Source: an uncultured Acinetobacter sp.
Lineage (GTDB): Bacteria > Pseudomonadota > Gammaproteobacteria > Pseudomonadales > Moraxellaceae
Assembly (NCBI GenBank): GCA_900771065.1
Contig: CAAGMP010000275.1
Span: forward strand, 1-17,292
Direction: 5' to 3'
DNA length: 17,292 bases
In this document: positions 7,694 through 14,969 of the stretch, piece by piece
Layout: the number at the start of each line of letters is the position of its first letter
Position numbering within the stretch: position 1 is the first letter of the stretch
The notes under the pieces: model-generated
What the model was told of the DNA's origin: nothing
The model's database searches: none
Seen by the model: only the letters and a program-made list of their open reading frames with translations
Position numbers and translations under genes: made by a program

Positions 7694-8875
7694 ATGAACA
7701 AAATGAAAGGATCAAAAATACAGCTGAGCCTGTTTTTAGGCGCTAGCATGTGCTTAGGAATTGGCATTTTAAGATTTTCATATACTGCATTATTGCCATA
7801 TACCCGAGAAGCTTTCGCGTGGTCAGATGCTTTTGCAAGTGTTTTAAGTAGCGCCAACTTATTGGGTTACTTAATCGGCGCATTGATTGCGATGCGTTTA
7901 CCACAAACTCGAATGATGTCGACGTTTATTCAAATTGCGGCATTTTCTGGGGCGATCAGTTTATTGTGCTGCGCTTTTGCTTATTTTCACCCAAGTTGGT
8001 ATTTATTTTGGCGGATTGTTTCAGGTATCAGCGGCGGTCTGCTTATGATTTTAACTCCAAGTGTTGTTGCTCTTTGTGCAGGTTTAAATGATCGCTTACA
8101 AATTAATTACTTAGGTTTTAGTGGTATTGGTTTGGGTGTGTTAATCGCAACAACATTTTTACCTTATTTAGATCAAATTTCGATTCAAACAGCATGGTTA
8201 TTTTTATGCTTAAGTGCATTTGTAATGAGTATCTATTTAAGTTTTGTATTAAAAAAATTAAAGTATATGCTCCCGATTACTCCTACTGTTCACACAACCA
8301 ATGCCACTGCAAATATTTTATTTTATAGTTTATTAATTGCCTATGGTTCAAGTGCATTTGCATATATTCCACATTCTTTATTTTGGATTGATTATTTAAG
8401 TGATACGTTAAAATTACAGTTATTTTCTGTCAATTTAAATTGGATTTTATATGGTTGTGGTAGTGCATTAGGTGCTTTTGTTGCTTATCGATTAGCAAAG
8501 CAGTTTGGTAATTTTACTGCGCTCAAAATTTTATATAGTTTTTATATTTTAGCGATTTTTATGGCAACTTTTAGCTTTAACGCTATTTTTATTTTTACCT
8601 CTTCATTTTTAACAGGGTTATTAAATCCTGCTGTGGTTTTTCTTACTTCTTATACCATTTTACAATTATACGGGTTAAGTTATAAAAAATTATGGAGTAT
8701 TGCGACATTAACTTTTGCAACTGTCCAATTATGTGGTGGTTTAAGTTTTAGTTTTTTACAAAAAATGGGTTTAACTTATCATCAGCAATTTGCTTTAGCT
8801 GCATCGGTTTTATTGTTAGGTACCTTACAATTATTTTATTTTTCACGTTTAAAAACACAGGTAACTTCATCTTAA
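7694..8875 (+). CDS. MFS transporter, YbfB/YjiJ family
   Basis: A 393-residue, strongly hydrophobic protein with about 12 membrane segments and almost no soluble domain. The opening LGIGILRFSYTALLPYTREA followed by SSANLLGYLIGALIA is typical of the YbfB/YjiJ branch of the major facilitator superfamily, whose substrates are not known. The gene stands alone: a strong terminator lies upstream and a hairpin overlaps its end. ATG 7694 and the in-frame ATG 7703 are both possible starts; neither has an obvious ribosome site. Nothing links it to the decarboxylase or to the Ter genes. Confidence 0.82.
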   Translation: MNKMKGSKIQLSLFLGASMCLGIGILRFSYTALLPYTREAFAWSDAFASVLSSANLLGYLIGALIAMRLPQTRMMSTFIQIAAFSGAISLLCCAFAYFHPSWYLFWRIVSGISGGLLMILTPSVVALCAGLNDRLQINYLGFSGIGLGVLIATTFLPYLDQISIQTAWLFLCLSAFVMSIYLSFVLKKLKYMLPITPTVHTTNATANILFYSLLIAYGSSAFAYIPHSLFWIDYLSDTLKLQLFSVNLNWILYGCGSALGAFVAYRLAKQFGNFTALKILYSFYILAIFMATFSFNAIFIFTSSFLTGLLNPAVVFLTSYTILQLYGLSYKKLWSIATLTFATVQLCGGLSFSFLQKMGLTYHQQFALAASVLLLGTLQLFYFSRLKTQVTSS

Positions 8876-8893
8876 GATCAAGTTACCTTGTTT
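8853..8893. terminator. Bidirectional hairpin between convergent genes, overlapping the MFS stop codon
   Basis: Arms AGGTAACTT (8859-8867) and AAGTTACCT (8880-8888) pair perfectly. After a one-base bulge five more A-T/C-G pairs extend the stem outward. The left arm is coding for the MFS gene and the loop holds its TAA. A-rich and T-rich flanks let it act for the plus-strand MFS gene and for the minus-strand ter operon ending at 8897. Confidence 0.65.
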
Positions 8894-8896
8894 GAT

Positions 8897-9481
8897 TTAT
8901 AAAATAGGTAAAATGCTTGGAATAATTTCTTGGATTTTTTTACCATGACATGCTTCACCTAAAGCAGACATTTTCCATGCACCATTATGGCGATAAACAC
9001 GCGCCATAATTAGGGCGGTGTATTGACCTTTAGATGACAAATCGTATCGTGCAATTTCATTATTGTTAGTTGCATCGACTAAACGACAAAACGCATTCGA
9101 TACTTTTTCAAAGGTTTGTCCGCGGAAACTACTAATGGTAAATACAATCGATTGAACTTGACTTGGTACTTGGGTCAAATCAACATAAATGCGTTCATCA
9201 TCGCCAGCACCTTCTCCAGTTAAATTATCACCAGAGTGTTGAATGCTGCCATCTGTACTGCGTAACTGAGCAAACCAAACTGTATCGACTACACGTTTGT
9301 CTGCATCAAATAAAATAGCTGAGGCATCAAGGTCAATTGAATCATTTCCCCCAAATAAACCACCTAAAAATCCACCTGATTTAGCAACATCCCAACCTGC
9401 GCCAAGAAAGATTTTACTTAAAGCAGAACCATCTGCCTTTTCTAATGAGATTTTTTGTCCTTTGACTAAGCTAATGCCCAT
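8897..9481 (-). CDS. TerD-family calcium-binding stress protein, TerZ-like
   Basis: A 194-residue TerD-fold protein, cytoplasmic and presumed to bind Ca2+. The acidic ligand motifs are intact: SIDLDASAI at 48-56 and GDNLTGEGAGDDE at 84-96. The glycine-rich insert GGFLGGLFGG before the first motif and the SFRGQTFEKVSNAFC stretch are more like the TerZ subgroup than the two TerD paralogues in this operon. The usual YRHNGAWKM ending is present with a longer C-terminal tail. The start is taken as ATG 9481, with AAGGA nine bases upstream; a TTG two codons earlier would have only three bases of spacing. It is the last gene of the operon, 12 bases after the AIM24 gene. Confidence 0.88.
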   Translation of the reverse strand: MGISLVKGQKISLEKADGSALSKIFLGAGWDVAKSGGFLGGLFGGNDSIDLDASAILFDADKRVVDTVWFAQLRSTDGSIQHSGDNLTGEGAGDDERIYVDLTQVPSQVQSIVFTISSFRGQTFEKVSNAFCRLVDATNNNEIARYDLSSKGQYTALIMARVYRHNGAWKMSALGEACHGKKIQEIIPSILPIL

Positions 9482-9493
9482 TTTCAATTGTCC

Positions 9494-10201
9494 TTATTTT
9501 AAGTTAAATACAGAAGCTAACCATGCTAAATAGCTTTTTCGGCTACGTGAGCAAATAATGACTTTGCCTTCGCCTTGAAATTTTAAAACCATGCCTTCGC
9601 CACTGGTGACACTGTTAAATAAATTGCCCATCAAGCCACGATTTTGAGAACTAGGTAAACCAATGCTATAGCTTAAGCTAGCGTCCCATGCTACGACATG
9701 ACCATTATCGACAACGGTTTCGCCATTTTTACGAGAGACATTGACTTCCATTAAAGTCCCACATCCAGACAAACATAATTTACCTTGTCCTTGTGTTTCC
9801 ATGACCACAAAGCCGCCTGTGTCGCCAAACAAACTGCCACCCAAATTGGTTTGAACTTTAGCATTGACTTGAACATGTTCTGTTGCTGCAACAAATGAAC
9901 CATCAGATAAGCTGTATTGCTGTGGACCAATGTCTAAAATTTGCATATCACCATCTAAATTGGGTGATAACAAACATTGTCCAGCACCAAAAGAAGCTTT
10001 GATTTCTTGCTGAAAAAGCGATTCACCTGTAGTGAATTTACGCATAAAGGATTGAAAAATGCCGCCTCTGAGTGTTCCCCCAAGTTCTAAATTCGATTCC
10101 ATCATGACCAATGCGTCAGATTCACAAAAGACTTTTTCACCTTGTTGTAAATCGACCAATAAAAAAGGTTCAGGTGAACCAACTAACTCAAAGTGTGCCA
10201 T
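9494..10201 (-). CDS. AIM24-family (TIGR00266) protein
   Basis: A 235-residue, beta-rich, glycine-rich protein with no signal peptide or membrane segment. The patterns FCESDALVMME, GAGQCLLSP, VQVNAKVQTNLGGSLFG, VVDNGHVVAWDASLSY and SGEGMVLKFQGEGKVIICSR are those of the AIM24 family, a conserved single-sheet repeat fold. The molecular role of bacterial members is not established; yeast Aim24 acts in mitochondrial inner-membrane organisation. Its place between two terD genes on the same strand implies a part in the Ter response. ATG 10201 gives the family's usual MAHFELVGS opening and has GAGAA five bases upstream; ATG 10219 would add six residues but has no ribosome site. Confidence 0.85.
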   Translation of the reverse strand: MAHFELVGSPEPFLLVDLQQGEKVFCESDALVMMESNLELGGTLRGGIFQSFMRKFTTGESLFQQEIKASFGAGQCLLSPNLDGDMQILDIGPQQYSLSDGSFVAATEHVQVNAKVQTNLGGSLFGDTGGFVVMETQGQGKLCLSGCGTLMEVNVSRKNGETVVDNGHVVAWDASLSYSIGLPSSQNRGLMGNLFNSVTSGEGMVLKFQGEGKVIICSRSRKSYLAWLASVFNLK

Positions 10202-10233
10202 GTTGTTCTCAACAGTCATTTATTTATTGTTAT

Positions 10234-10265
10234 AAAGTACTAAAAACCTAAGTTTTTAGTACTTT
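10234..10265. repeat. Perfect 14-bp inverted repeat (hairpin) inside the ter operon
   Basis: Arms AAAGTACTAAAAAC (10234-10247) and GTTTTTAGTACTTT (10252-10265) are exact complements around a CTAA loop, in the only long gap (71 bases) of this operon. On the minus strand only three Ts end the stem, without a long T-run. It could be a partial terminator, an RNA-stabilising structure or an operator. Confidence 0.7.
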
Positions 10266-10272
10266 GATGAAT

Positions 10273-10851
10273 TTAGACTGCAACACCAAAACTTGCTGCA
10301 AGTGAACCTAAACCACCGTTAAAACCTTGACCAACTGCTTTAAATTTCCATTCACCATTGTGACGGTATAACTCACCAAAAATCATTGCTACTTCAGTGC
10401 TACCATCTTCAGATAAATCGAAACGTGCAATTTCTTCACTATTGGCATCTTGGTTAATTACGCGAATATACGCACGGTCAACTTGTCCAAAGTTTTGACC
10501 ATTTTTTTCACCTTCGTGAATTGTCACTGCAAAAATGACTTTATTGACATCTGCAGGTACTTTTGACAAATCAACAGAAATTGTTTCATCATCGCCATCG
10601 CCGTCACCTGTACGGTTGTCGCCATTGTGTACCACAGAACCACATGCAGATGCTTTTTGATTAAAGAAAATAAAGTCACTGTCACCGCGTACTTTGCCAT
10701 TTTCATTCACTAAAAATGCGATGGCATCTAAATCAAATGCTTGACCATCAGTAACACGCGGATTCCAACCTAAACCTAAATCAACTTTGTTCATTGTTGG
10801 TGCAGTTTTAGATAAATTAATATTACCGCCTTTAGACAAACTAATTGCCAT
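10273..10851 (-). CDS. TerD-family protein (TerD/TerE type)
   Basis: A standard-length 192-residue TerD protein. It opens MAISLSKGGNINLSK, carries FDLDAIAF at 39-46 and the full acidic loop GDNRTGDGDGDDE at 77-89, and closes with FGELYRHNGEWKFKAVGQGF. These residues form the Ca2+ sites in characterised TerD. It is closely similar to the protein at 11953-12528 (same motif positions, near-identical ending), so the two are operon paralogues. The ATG has AGAAGG eight bases upstream. It lies 23 bases after the DUF475 gene and is followed by the 14-bp hairpin. TerD proteins are linked to tellurite, oxidative and phage stress, but the mechanism is unsettled. Confidence 0.93.
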   Translation of the reverse strand: MAISLSKGGNINLSKTAPTMNKVDLGLGWNPRVTDGQAFDLDAIAFLVNENGKVRGDSDFIFFNQKASACGSVVHNGDNRTGDGDGDDETISVDLSKVPADVNKVIFAVTIHEGEKNGQNFGQVDRAYIRVINQDANSEEIARFDLSEDGSTEVAMIFGELYRHNGEWKFKAVGQGFNGGLGSLAASFGVAV

Positions 10852-10874
10852 ATTAAACCCCTTCTTTCCTTGTT

Positions 10875-11936
10875 TTAAATTTCATTTTTCTTTCGATAAG
10901 CAATCGAAGACAACACTGCCCAGACAATAAAGGCAATACCAATTAAGCCTGTAACGACTTCAGGGACATGCACACCTGTGCCACTTGCCAACATAATAAA
11001 AGCAAGTGCACCAATGGCATAATGCGCGCCATGTTCTAGATAAATATAAGCATCTAGTGTGCCTTTCTCGACCAAATAAATCGTCATTGAACGCACAAAC
11101 ATCGCACCAATTGCTAAACCAAGCATGATAATAACAACATCATTGGTAATTGCAAACGCCCCAATAACCCCGTCAAAGCTAAACGAAGCATCTAACACTT
11201 CTAAATACAAGAAGCCGCCAATTCCGCCTTTGACCACAGTACCTGTAACTGACCCACCTTGTTCTTCTTCATCTGACGTGTTGTTGCCTTCCAATAAATG
11301 ACCGAGGACTTGTACACCCACATAAATCACAATACCCCAAATACCAGCCATCACCACAACTAAGCGCGATGCTTCAGGAATAAAGGTTGCCATAATGAGT
11401 AAAGTAATTAAGGCAATAAATACAGAAATAGCTTGAATATTACCTAAATCGGCAAGTTTAGCTTCAAGCCAACGAAACCAATGGGTATCTTTTTCATCAT
11501 CAAATAAGAAGTTCAGGAAAACCAAAAGTAAGAACATGCCACCAAATGCTGCAATTTCTGCATGATGTGCCATTAGCTTTTCTGAATAAGAAATTGGATC
11601 ATCTAATGCCAGTTTTGCCACTTCCATCATACTCATATCGGCTGTAACACCAACAATCAACAATGGGAAAATTAAACGCATACCAAAAACTGCCACTAAA
11701 ATACCGACAGTTAAAAATAGCATTTTCCAGAATGGATCCCAGTTTCGTAGTACAGAAGCATTGACCACTGCGTTATCGAACGATAATGAAACCTCCATAA
11801 TCGCCAAAATTGCAGTAATGGCAAGGACTTTAAACATGGCTTCAAGCCCTGCTTGTGGTCCGTGTGTCAACCCCCAATAGGCTGCCAACGAGAGACAGAC
11901 TATTGTAAAAATGATTGAAAATCGAAAATGTTTCAT
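10875..11936 (-). CDS. TerC-superfamily integral membrane protein, DUF475
   Basis: A 353-residue inner-membrane protein with about nine membrane segments (near 5-22, 35-55, 70-98, 128-145, 168-186, 192-214, 265-283, 305-320 and 328-347). Two related in-membrane acidic motifs, MEVSLSFDNAVVNA (47-60) and LEVLDASFSFDGVIGA (245-260), are the TerC-superfamily signature and are thought to handle metal ions. The detailed wording and a soluble acidic loop (about 215-235) fit the DUF475 branch rather than classic TerC. It lies between two terD genes with gaps of 23 and 16 bases, where terC sits in classic loci, so it probably takes the TerC role of membrane partner for TerD proteins. The ATG at 11936 has only a weak ribosome site (TTGAGC). 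Confidence 0.87.
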   Translation of the reverse strand: MKHFRFSIIFTIVCLSLAAYWGLTHGPQAGLEAMFKVLAITAILAIMEVSLSFDNAVVNASVLRNWDPFWKMLFLTVGILVAVFGMRLIFPLLIVGVTADMSMMEVAKLALDDPISYSEKLMAHHAEIAAFGGMFLLLVFLNFLFDDEKDTHWFRWLEAKLADLGNIQAISVFIALITLLIMATFIPEASRLVVVMAGIWGIVIYVGVQVLGHLLEGNNTSDEEEQGGSVTGTVVKGGIGGFLYLEVLDASFSFDGVIGAFAITNDVVIIMLGLAIGAMFVRSMTIYLVEKGTLDAYIYLEHGAHYAIGALAFIMLASGTGVHVPEVVTGLIGIAFIVWAVLSSIAYRKKNEI

Positions 11937-11952
11937 TTAATTTTGCTCAAGA

Positions 11953-12528
11953 TTAAATATTGATGCCATATTGATGACACATTGCGCGTAAACCGCCGTT
12001 ATAACCTTGACCAACTGCACGAAATTTCCATTCACCATTGTGACGATATAATTCACCAAAAATCATCGCGGTTTCTGTTGAATAATCTTCATTTAAATCA
12101 AAACGAACAATTTCATTGCCTGTTTGATGATTGAGAATGCGAATGAATGCATTTTGCACTTGCCCAAAATTTTGACGACGGCTTTCTGCTTCATGAATGG
12201 TAACGGTGATTGCAATTTTCGCAATGGATGCAGGAACCAAAGTTAAATCAATTTTGATGGATTCATCATCACCATCGCCTAAACCTGTACGGTTATCGCC
12301 TGTATGCTCCACTGAACCTTCAGGAGAGCGCATTTGATTGTAAAAAATAAAATCGGATTCATTACGAACTTTATTGTTTTCTGTTAACAAAAATGCAGAA
12401 GCATCTAAATCAAAATCAGCACCATCTGTTGCACGTGCGTCCCAACCCAAACCCACTAGAACTTGTGTTAAAGAAGGATCGGTTTTGCTTAGTGACAAAT
12501 TGCCACCTTTGTTTAAAGTAATTGCCAT
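11953..12528 (-). CDS. TerD-family protein (TerD/TerE type), second copy
   Basis: A 191-residue TerD protein paralogous to the one at 10273-10851. It has FDLDASAF at 39-46 and the acidic Ca2+ loop GDNRTGLGDGDDE at 77-89, at the same positions as its paralogue, and ends with FGELYRHNGEWKFRAVGQGY. Two adjacent ATGs (12531 and 12528) are possible. The second is chosen because it gives MAITL, matching MAISL in the paralogue, with AGGA eight bases upstream. It is 21 bases after the TerA-like gene and 16 bases before the DUF475 gene. Confidence 0.93.
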   Translation of the reverse strand: MAITLNKGGNLSLSKTDPSLTQVLVGLGWDARATDGADFDLDASAFLLTENNKVRNESDFIFYNQMRSPEGSVEHTGDNRTGLGDGDDESIKIDLTLVPASIAKIAITVTIHEAESRRQNFGQVQNAFIRILNHQTGNEIVRFDLNEDYSTETAMIFGELYRHNGEWKFRAVGQGYNGGLRAMCHQYGINI

Positions 12529-12549
12529 CATTATTTTCCTTTTCTGTTT

Positions 12550-13764
12550 TTAATCTTTAGAGCCTATTGTCCATCGAAAACCAAAATGATAATGTTTATC
12601 AATAAACTGCTGATCTTTAAAATATCGAACTTCACGTTTTGCTTCAATATTTTCTGCAATATTGTTTAATTCGACAATGGCACAAGCCGCCAAGTTATTG
12701 CCATCGGTTAATCGAACTTCAATTTCAGGTTGATTTGGTAAACGAATAGTGACCACTGCATCGGTTGCTGCCCATTGTGCAACACCTTCATAAATATAGG
12801 TATAAATTAAAACACGGCGAATTTCATGCCAATAATCACCATTAATATGTAAATTTTCTCCGTTGTGCGCTGCGCCTGTCCGATCATCGCCATCGAGTAA
12901 CACAAACGGCATGCGATGATAGTGACCAAATCTTTTACCTAAAGATTGTAATAATTCAATTTGACCATTTTTAAACTCAATCATTGCGCCCAAATCTAAA
13001 TCAATGGGTTTTGCTGGCATCAATCTTTGTAAAAATGAACCATTTTGATTGTTCTGATGACGACTCCAATTTAAATTGACCGAAATTTTGCCAAAGCTGT
13101 TGCCTTGTTTGGTCAAATTAATTTTTGAATTGGTTTTATCTAATTTAATTTTAGATAAATTTAAGTTACTACGCGTTGGCGTTGGCGTTGGCGTTGGCGT
13201 TGGCGTTGGCGTTGGCGTTGGCGTTGGCGTTGGCGTTGGCGTTGGCGTTGGCTCGGCAATTTCAACCCCAAAATGTTCTGCTAAGGGTTTTAAACCGCCA
13301 TTGAAACCTTGATCAATAAATCTAAATTTCCATTGTTCTTTGTGTTTGTAAATTTCAGCTAAAATTAATGCTTTTTCCGTGCGTTGTGCTGTTGCAATAT
13401 GACAGTGTGCAATAATTTGGTTGTTACTTTTAATTTTTAAATCAATAGGTTGAATTTTTGCTAAAGTGTTTGGCTCATTTAATGTCGCACAAATGACAAT
13501 TTTACCAATTTGCGCATCAATGAGTTGGGTGTTGATTTTAAGTTGAGTCGTGGGTTTCGATTCAATTAAAATAACACTTTGATTGCGTGTTTGTGTTTGA
13601 CCATAAAAAATCATATCTTGGTCACCACGCACTTTTTGTGTATCTTGCGCCAACAAATACGCGGTAATATCCAATTCAACCAAGTGCGGCAGTTGCGTTT
13701 GAATTTCTAGTTCAATCCAATTTGATGTGAGGGCAATATTCCCACCTGCAATAAGTTGCATCAT
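12550..13764 (-). CDS. terA: TerA-like protein: two TerD-fold domains joined by a Pro-Thr linker
   Basis: First gene of the minus-strand ter operon, about 404 residues. Residues 1-170 form a TerD-like domain ending in KHKEQWKFRFIDQGFNGGL. Residues 172-197 are 13 Pro-Thr pairs. The rest is a TerA-type second domain with PIDLDLGAM, LLDGDDRTG, GENLHING, VLIYTYIYEG and the ending GFRWTIGSKD. The first domain has lost the acidic Ca2+ loop: where paralogues have GDNRTGxGDGDDE it reads IESKPTTQ. The second domain keeps its own acidic motif. The start is taken at ATG 13764 (or 13761), preceded by AAGAGA. The frame is open back to an ATG at 13827, but that lies upstream of the promoter-like element at 13786-13794. 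TerA is thought to act with TerD proteins in a membrane-associated complex. Confidence 0.82.
   Translation of the reverse strand: MMQLIAGGNIALTSNWIELEIQTQLPHLVELDITAYLLAQDTQKVRGDQDMIFYGQTQTRNQSVILIESKPTTQLKINTQLIDAQIGKIVICATLNEPNTLAKIQPIDLKIKSNNQIIAHCHIATAQRTEKALILAEIYKHKEQWKFRFIDQGFNGGLKPLAEHFGVEIAEPTPTPTPTPTPTPTPTPTPTPTPTPTRSNLNLSKIKLDKTNSKINLTKQGNSFGKISVNLNWSRHQNNQNGSFLQRLMPAKPIDLDLGAMIEFKNGQIELLQSLGKRFGHYHRMPFVLLDGDDRTGAAHNGENLHINGDYWHEIRRVLIYTYIYEGVAQWAATDAVVTIRLPNQPEIEVRLTDGNNLAACAIVELNNIAENIEAKREVRYFKDQQFIDKHYHFGFRWTIGSKD
13174..13252 (-). repeat. Hexanucleotide tandem repeat, 13 units, encoding the Pro-Thr linker
   Basis: GTTGGC is repeated 13 times without interruption on the plus strand (13175-13252), which reads CCAACG = Pro-Thr on the coding strand. 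Units are identical even at third positions, pointing to recent slippage expansion rather than selection on the protein alone. Because the unit is six bases, gain or loss changes linker length in whole Pro-Thr pairs without breaking the frame. Confidence 0.97.
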
Positions 13765-13785
13765 TTTTCTCTTCATTTTGTTTTC

Positions 13786-13794
13786 ATTGTAGCA
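13786..13794 (-). promoter_or_regulatory. Possible extended -10 promoter for the minus-strand ter operon
   Basis: On the minus strand TGCTACAAT is an extended -10 element (TGn plus TACAAT, five of six). I see no good -35 at the right distance. Transcription would start near 13779, a short distance before the ATG at 13764. Confidence 0.45.
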
Positions 13795-13895
13795 CTTCAA
13801 TTTGACATATTTTTTGCACTGCTTCAATTTGCATGAATCAATTGACGTTGTGTATTTTTTAAATTACTTTGTTGTTCGTTTGTAAATATAATTTC

Positions 13896-13926
13896 TTGAC
13901 TAAGAAAAATATTTTTTTAATAAAAT
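13896..13926 (+). promoter_or_regulatory. Likely sigma-70 promoter for the plus-strand ter arm
   Basis: TTGACT (13896-13901, five of six) is followed by TAAAAT (13921-13926, five of six) with a long 19-base spacer, or by AATAAA with the ideal 17. Start of transcription is expected near 13930, just before the GTG at 13947. This helps exclude the upstream TTG at 13869 as a start. Confidence 0.55.
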
Positions 13927-13946
13927 TTGAAAATAGAGAAAAATTT

Positions 13947-14969
13947 GTGACAAAAACCCACTTTAAAATTTGGATTGCAGAATGTTATTCCTGCCAGATT
14001 GATGTGATTGAACTATTAAAACAATCTAGTTTAGCACCATTTTTAACTATTTTTTGTTCGCACACCCGTTTAAGACCTGAGTTGCAAACAGGGGCAGATT
14101 ATTTTTTTCAGCAACCTAAATTAGAACAAAGTGCAAATTGGTTATTAGAACAATGTCAGCAACATCAAATTGATTTGGTTTTTTGTGGAAAAAAAGGGGA
14201 AATTTTTGAACAATATCGAAGTGTCTTTGAACAAAATCAAATTCAATTGGTGACAGGGACATTGGGTTTAAATGCACATGCACAAATTAATCATAAATTT
14301 CAATTTACTGAAAAATGTCAGCAGTTCAATTTGCCTGTCATTCCTGCGCAATTTGCTGTCGATGCACAGAGTTTAAAAGCGGGTATTTCAGCTTACAAAA
14401 AGCAATATTCGCGTATTTGCGTTAAACCTGTGCATGGTGTTTATGGTTTAGGTTTTGCTGAATTAATTGATGATTTGTCTTATTTTCGCCATTTTCAGCA
14501 ACCCGATGTCTGCAATACACAGCAATTTATACAAGCTTATCAACAGCAAGAAAAACCACCTGCTTATTTGGTAATGCCATTTATAGCAGGGCAAGAATGT
14601 TCAGTAGATGTAGCGTGTCATCGTGGGCAAGTTTTGGCTTTGGTCACACGGGTCAAATTTGATTTTTATCAACAATGTTATACCGAGCATGAATGTCATT
14701 CGATTGCTAAAAAATTAGTTGATGTTTTTCAGTGTGATGGCTTGATTAATATTCAATTTCGACAAGATGAACAACAAAATTGGCATATTTTAGAAATTAA
14801 CCCACGCCCTGCAGGGGCATTTGCTTATACCCAACATACAGGAATTAATTTAGTCGCAACCTTAATTGCACATAAATTAAATTTACCGAATCAAACCAGC
14901 ACTGTAATTCAGCCCAATGTGCGCGTTTTACCTATGATAAAAAGTAAAGTGATAGACCAAAACATATGA
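13947..14969 (+). CDS. ATP-grasp family ligase of the Ter-linked biosynthetic module
   Basis: A 340-residue cytoplasmic protein with an N-terminal pre-ATP-grasp domain (about 1-115) and an ATP-grasp domain (about 120-320). Landmarks are Lys160 in ICVKPVHGVYGLGF (ATP contact and glycine-rich loop), AYLVMPFIAGQECSVDV (next ATP-binding strand), and LEINPRPAGAFAY with Glu283 and Asn285 as Mg2+ ligands. ATP-grasp enzymes join a carboxylate to an amine or thiol through an acyl phosphate; the substrate here is unknown. In Ter-linked clusters such an enzyme accompanies a phosphoribosyltransferase and HAD phosphatase. The start is GTG 13947 with AGAGA upstream; the longer frame back to TTG 13869 crosses the promoter and has no ribosome site. 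Its stop overlaps the next start in ATGA. Confidence 0.87.
   Translation: MTKTHFKIWIAECYSCQIDVIELLKQSSLAPFLTIFCSHTRLRPELQTGADYFFQQPKLEQSANWLLEQCQQHQIDLVFCGKKGEIFEQYRSVFEQNQIQLVTGTLGLNAHAQINHKFQFTEKCQQFNLPVIPAQFAVDAQSLKAGISAYKKQYSRICVKPVHGVYGLGFAELIDDLSYFRHFQQPDVCNTQQFIQAYQQQEKPPAYLVMPFIAGQECSVDVACHRGQVLALVTRVKFDFYQQCYTEHECHSIAKKLVDVFQCDGLINIQFRQDEQQNWHILEINPRPAGAFAYTQHTGINLVATLIAHKLNLPNQTSTVIQPNVRVLPMIKSKVIDQNI

Larger units (their letters stand above)
13765..13946. other. Divergent intergenic region between the two ter arms, with a direct repeat
   Basis: About 180 bases between the TerA-like and ATP-grasp starts, with an outward-facing promoter-like element for each. CTTCAATTTG occurs twice in the same orientation (13795-13804 and 13822-13831, 27 bases apart), and a related TCAATTGA palindrome follows near 13838. 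The first copy lies just upstream of the minus-strand -10, where a regulator would block or recruit polymerase. Confidence 0.5.

Noticed and set aside
13076..13312. Plus-strand open frame encoding a long Gly-Val repeat
   Set aside because: It is the mirror of the CCAACG tandem repeat in the minus-strand TerA-like gene; it has no ribosome site and its flanks do not resemble any protein.
13765..13827. Longer N-terminus for the TerA-like protein from ATG 13827
   Set aside because: It lies upstream of the likely -10 element, has no ribosome site and adds a lysine-rich stretch absent from the TerD fold, whose first strand begins right after ATG 13764/13761.
13802..13830. Perfect TTGACA on the plus strand as a -35 for the ATP-grasp arm
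   Set aside because: No acceptable -10 occurs 16-18 bases downstream (CAATTT); the element at 13896 is better placed.
13869..13946. Longer N-terminus for the ATP-grasp gene from TTG 13869
   Set aside because: The extension crosses a good promoter match, has no ribosome site and reads as low-complexity AT-rich sequence; GTG 13947 with AGAGA upstream is better.
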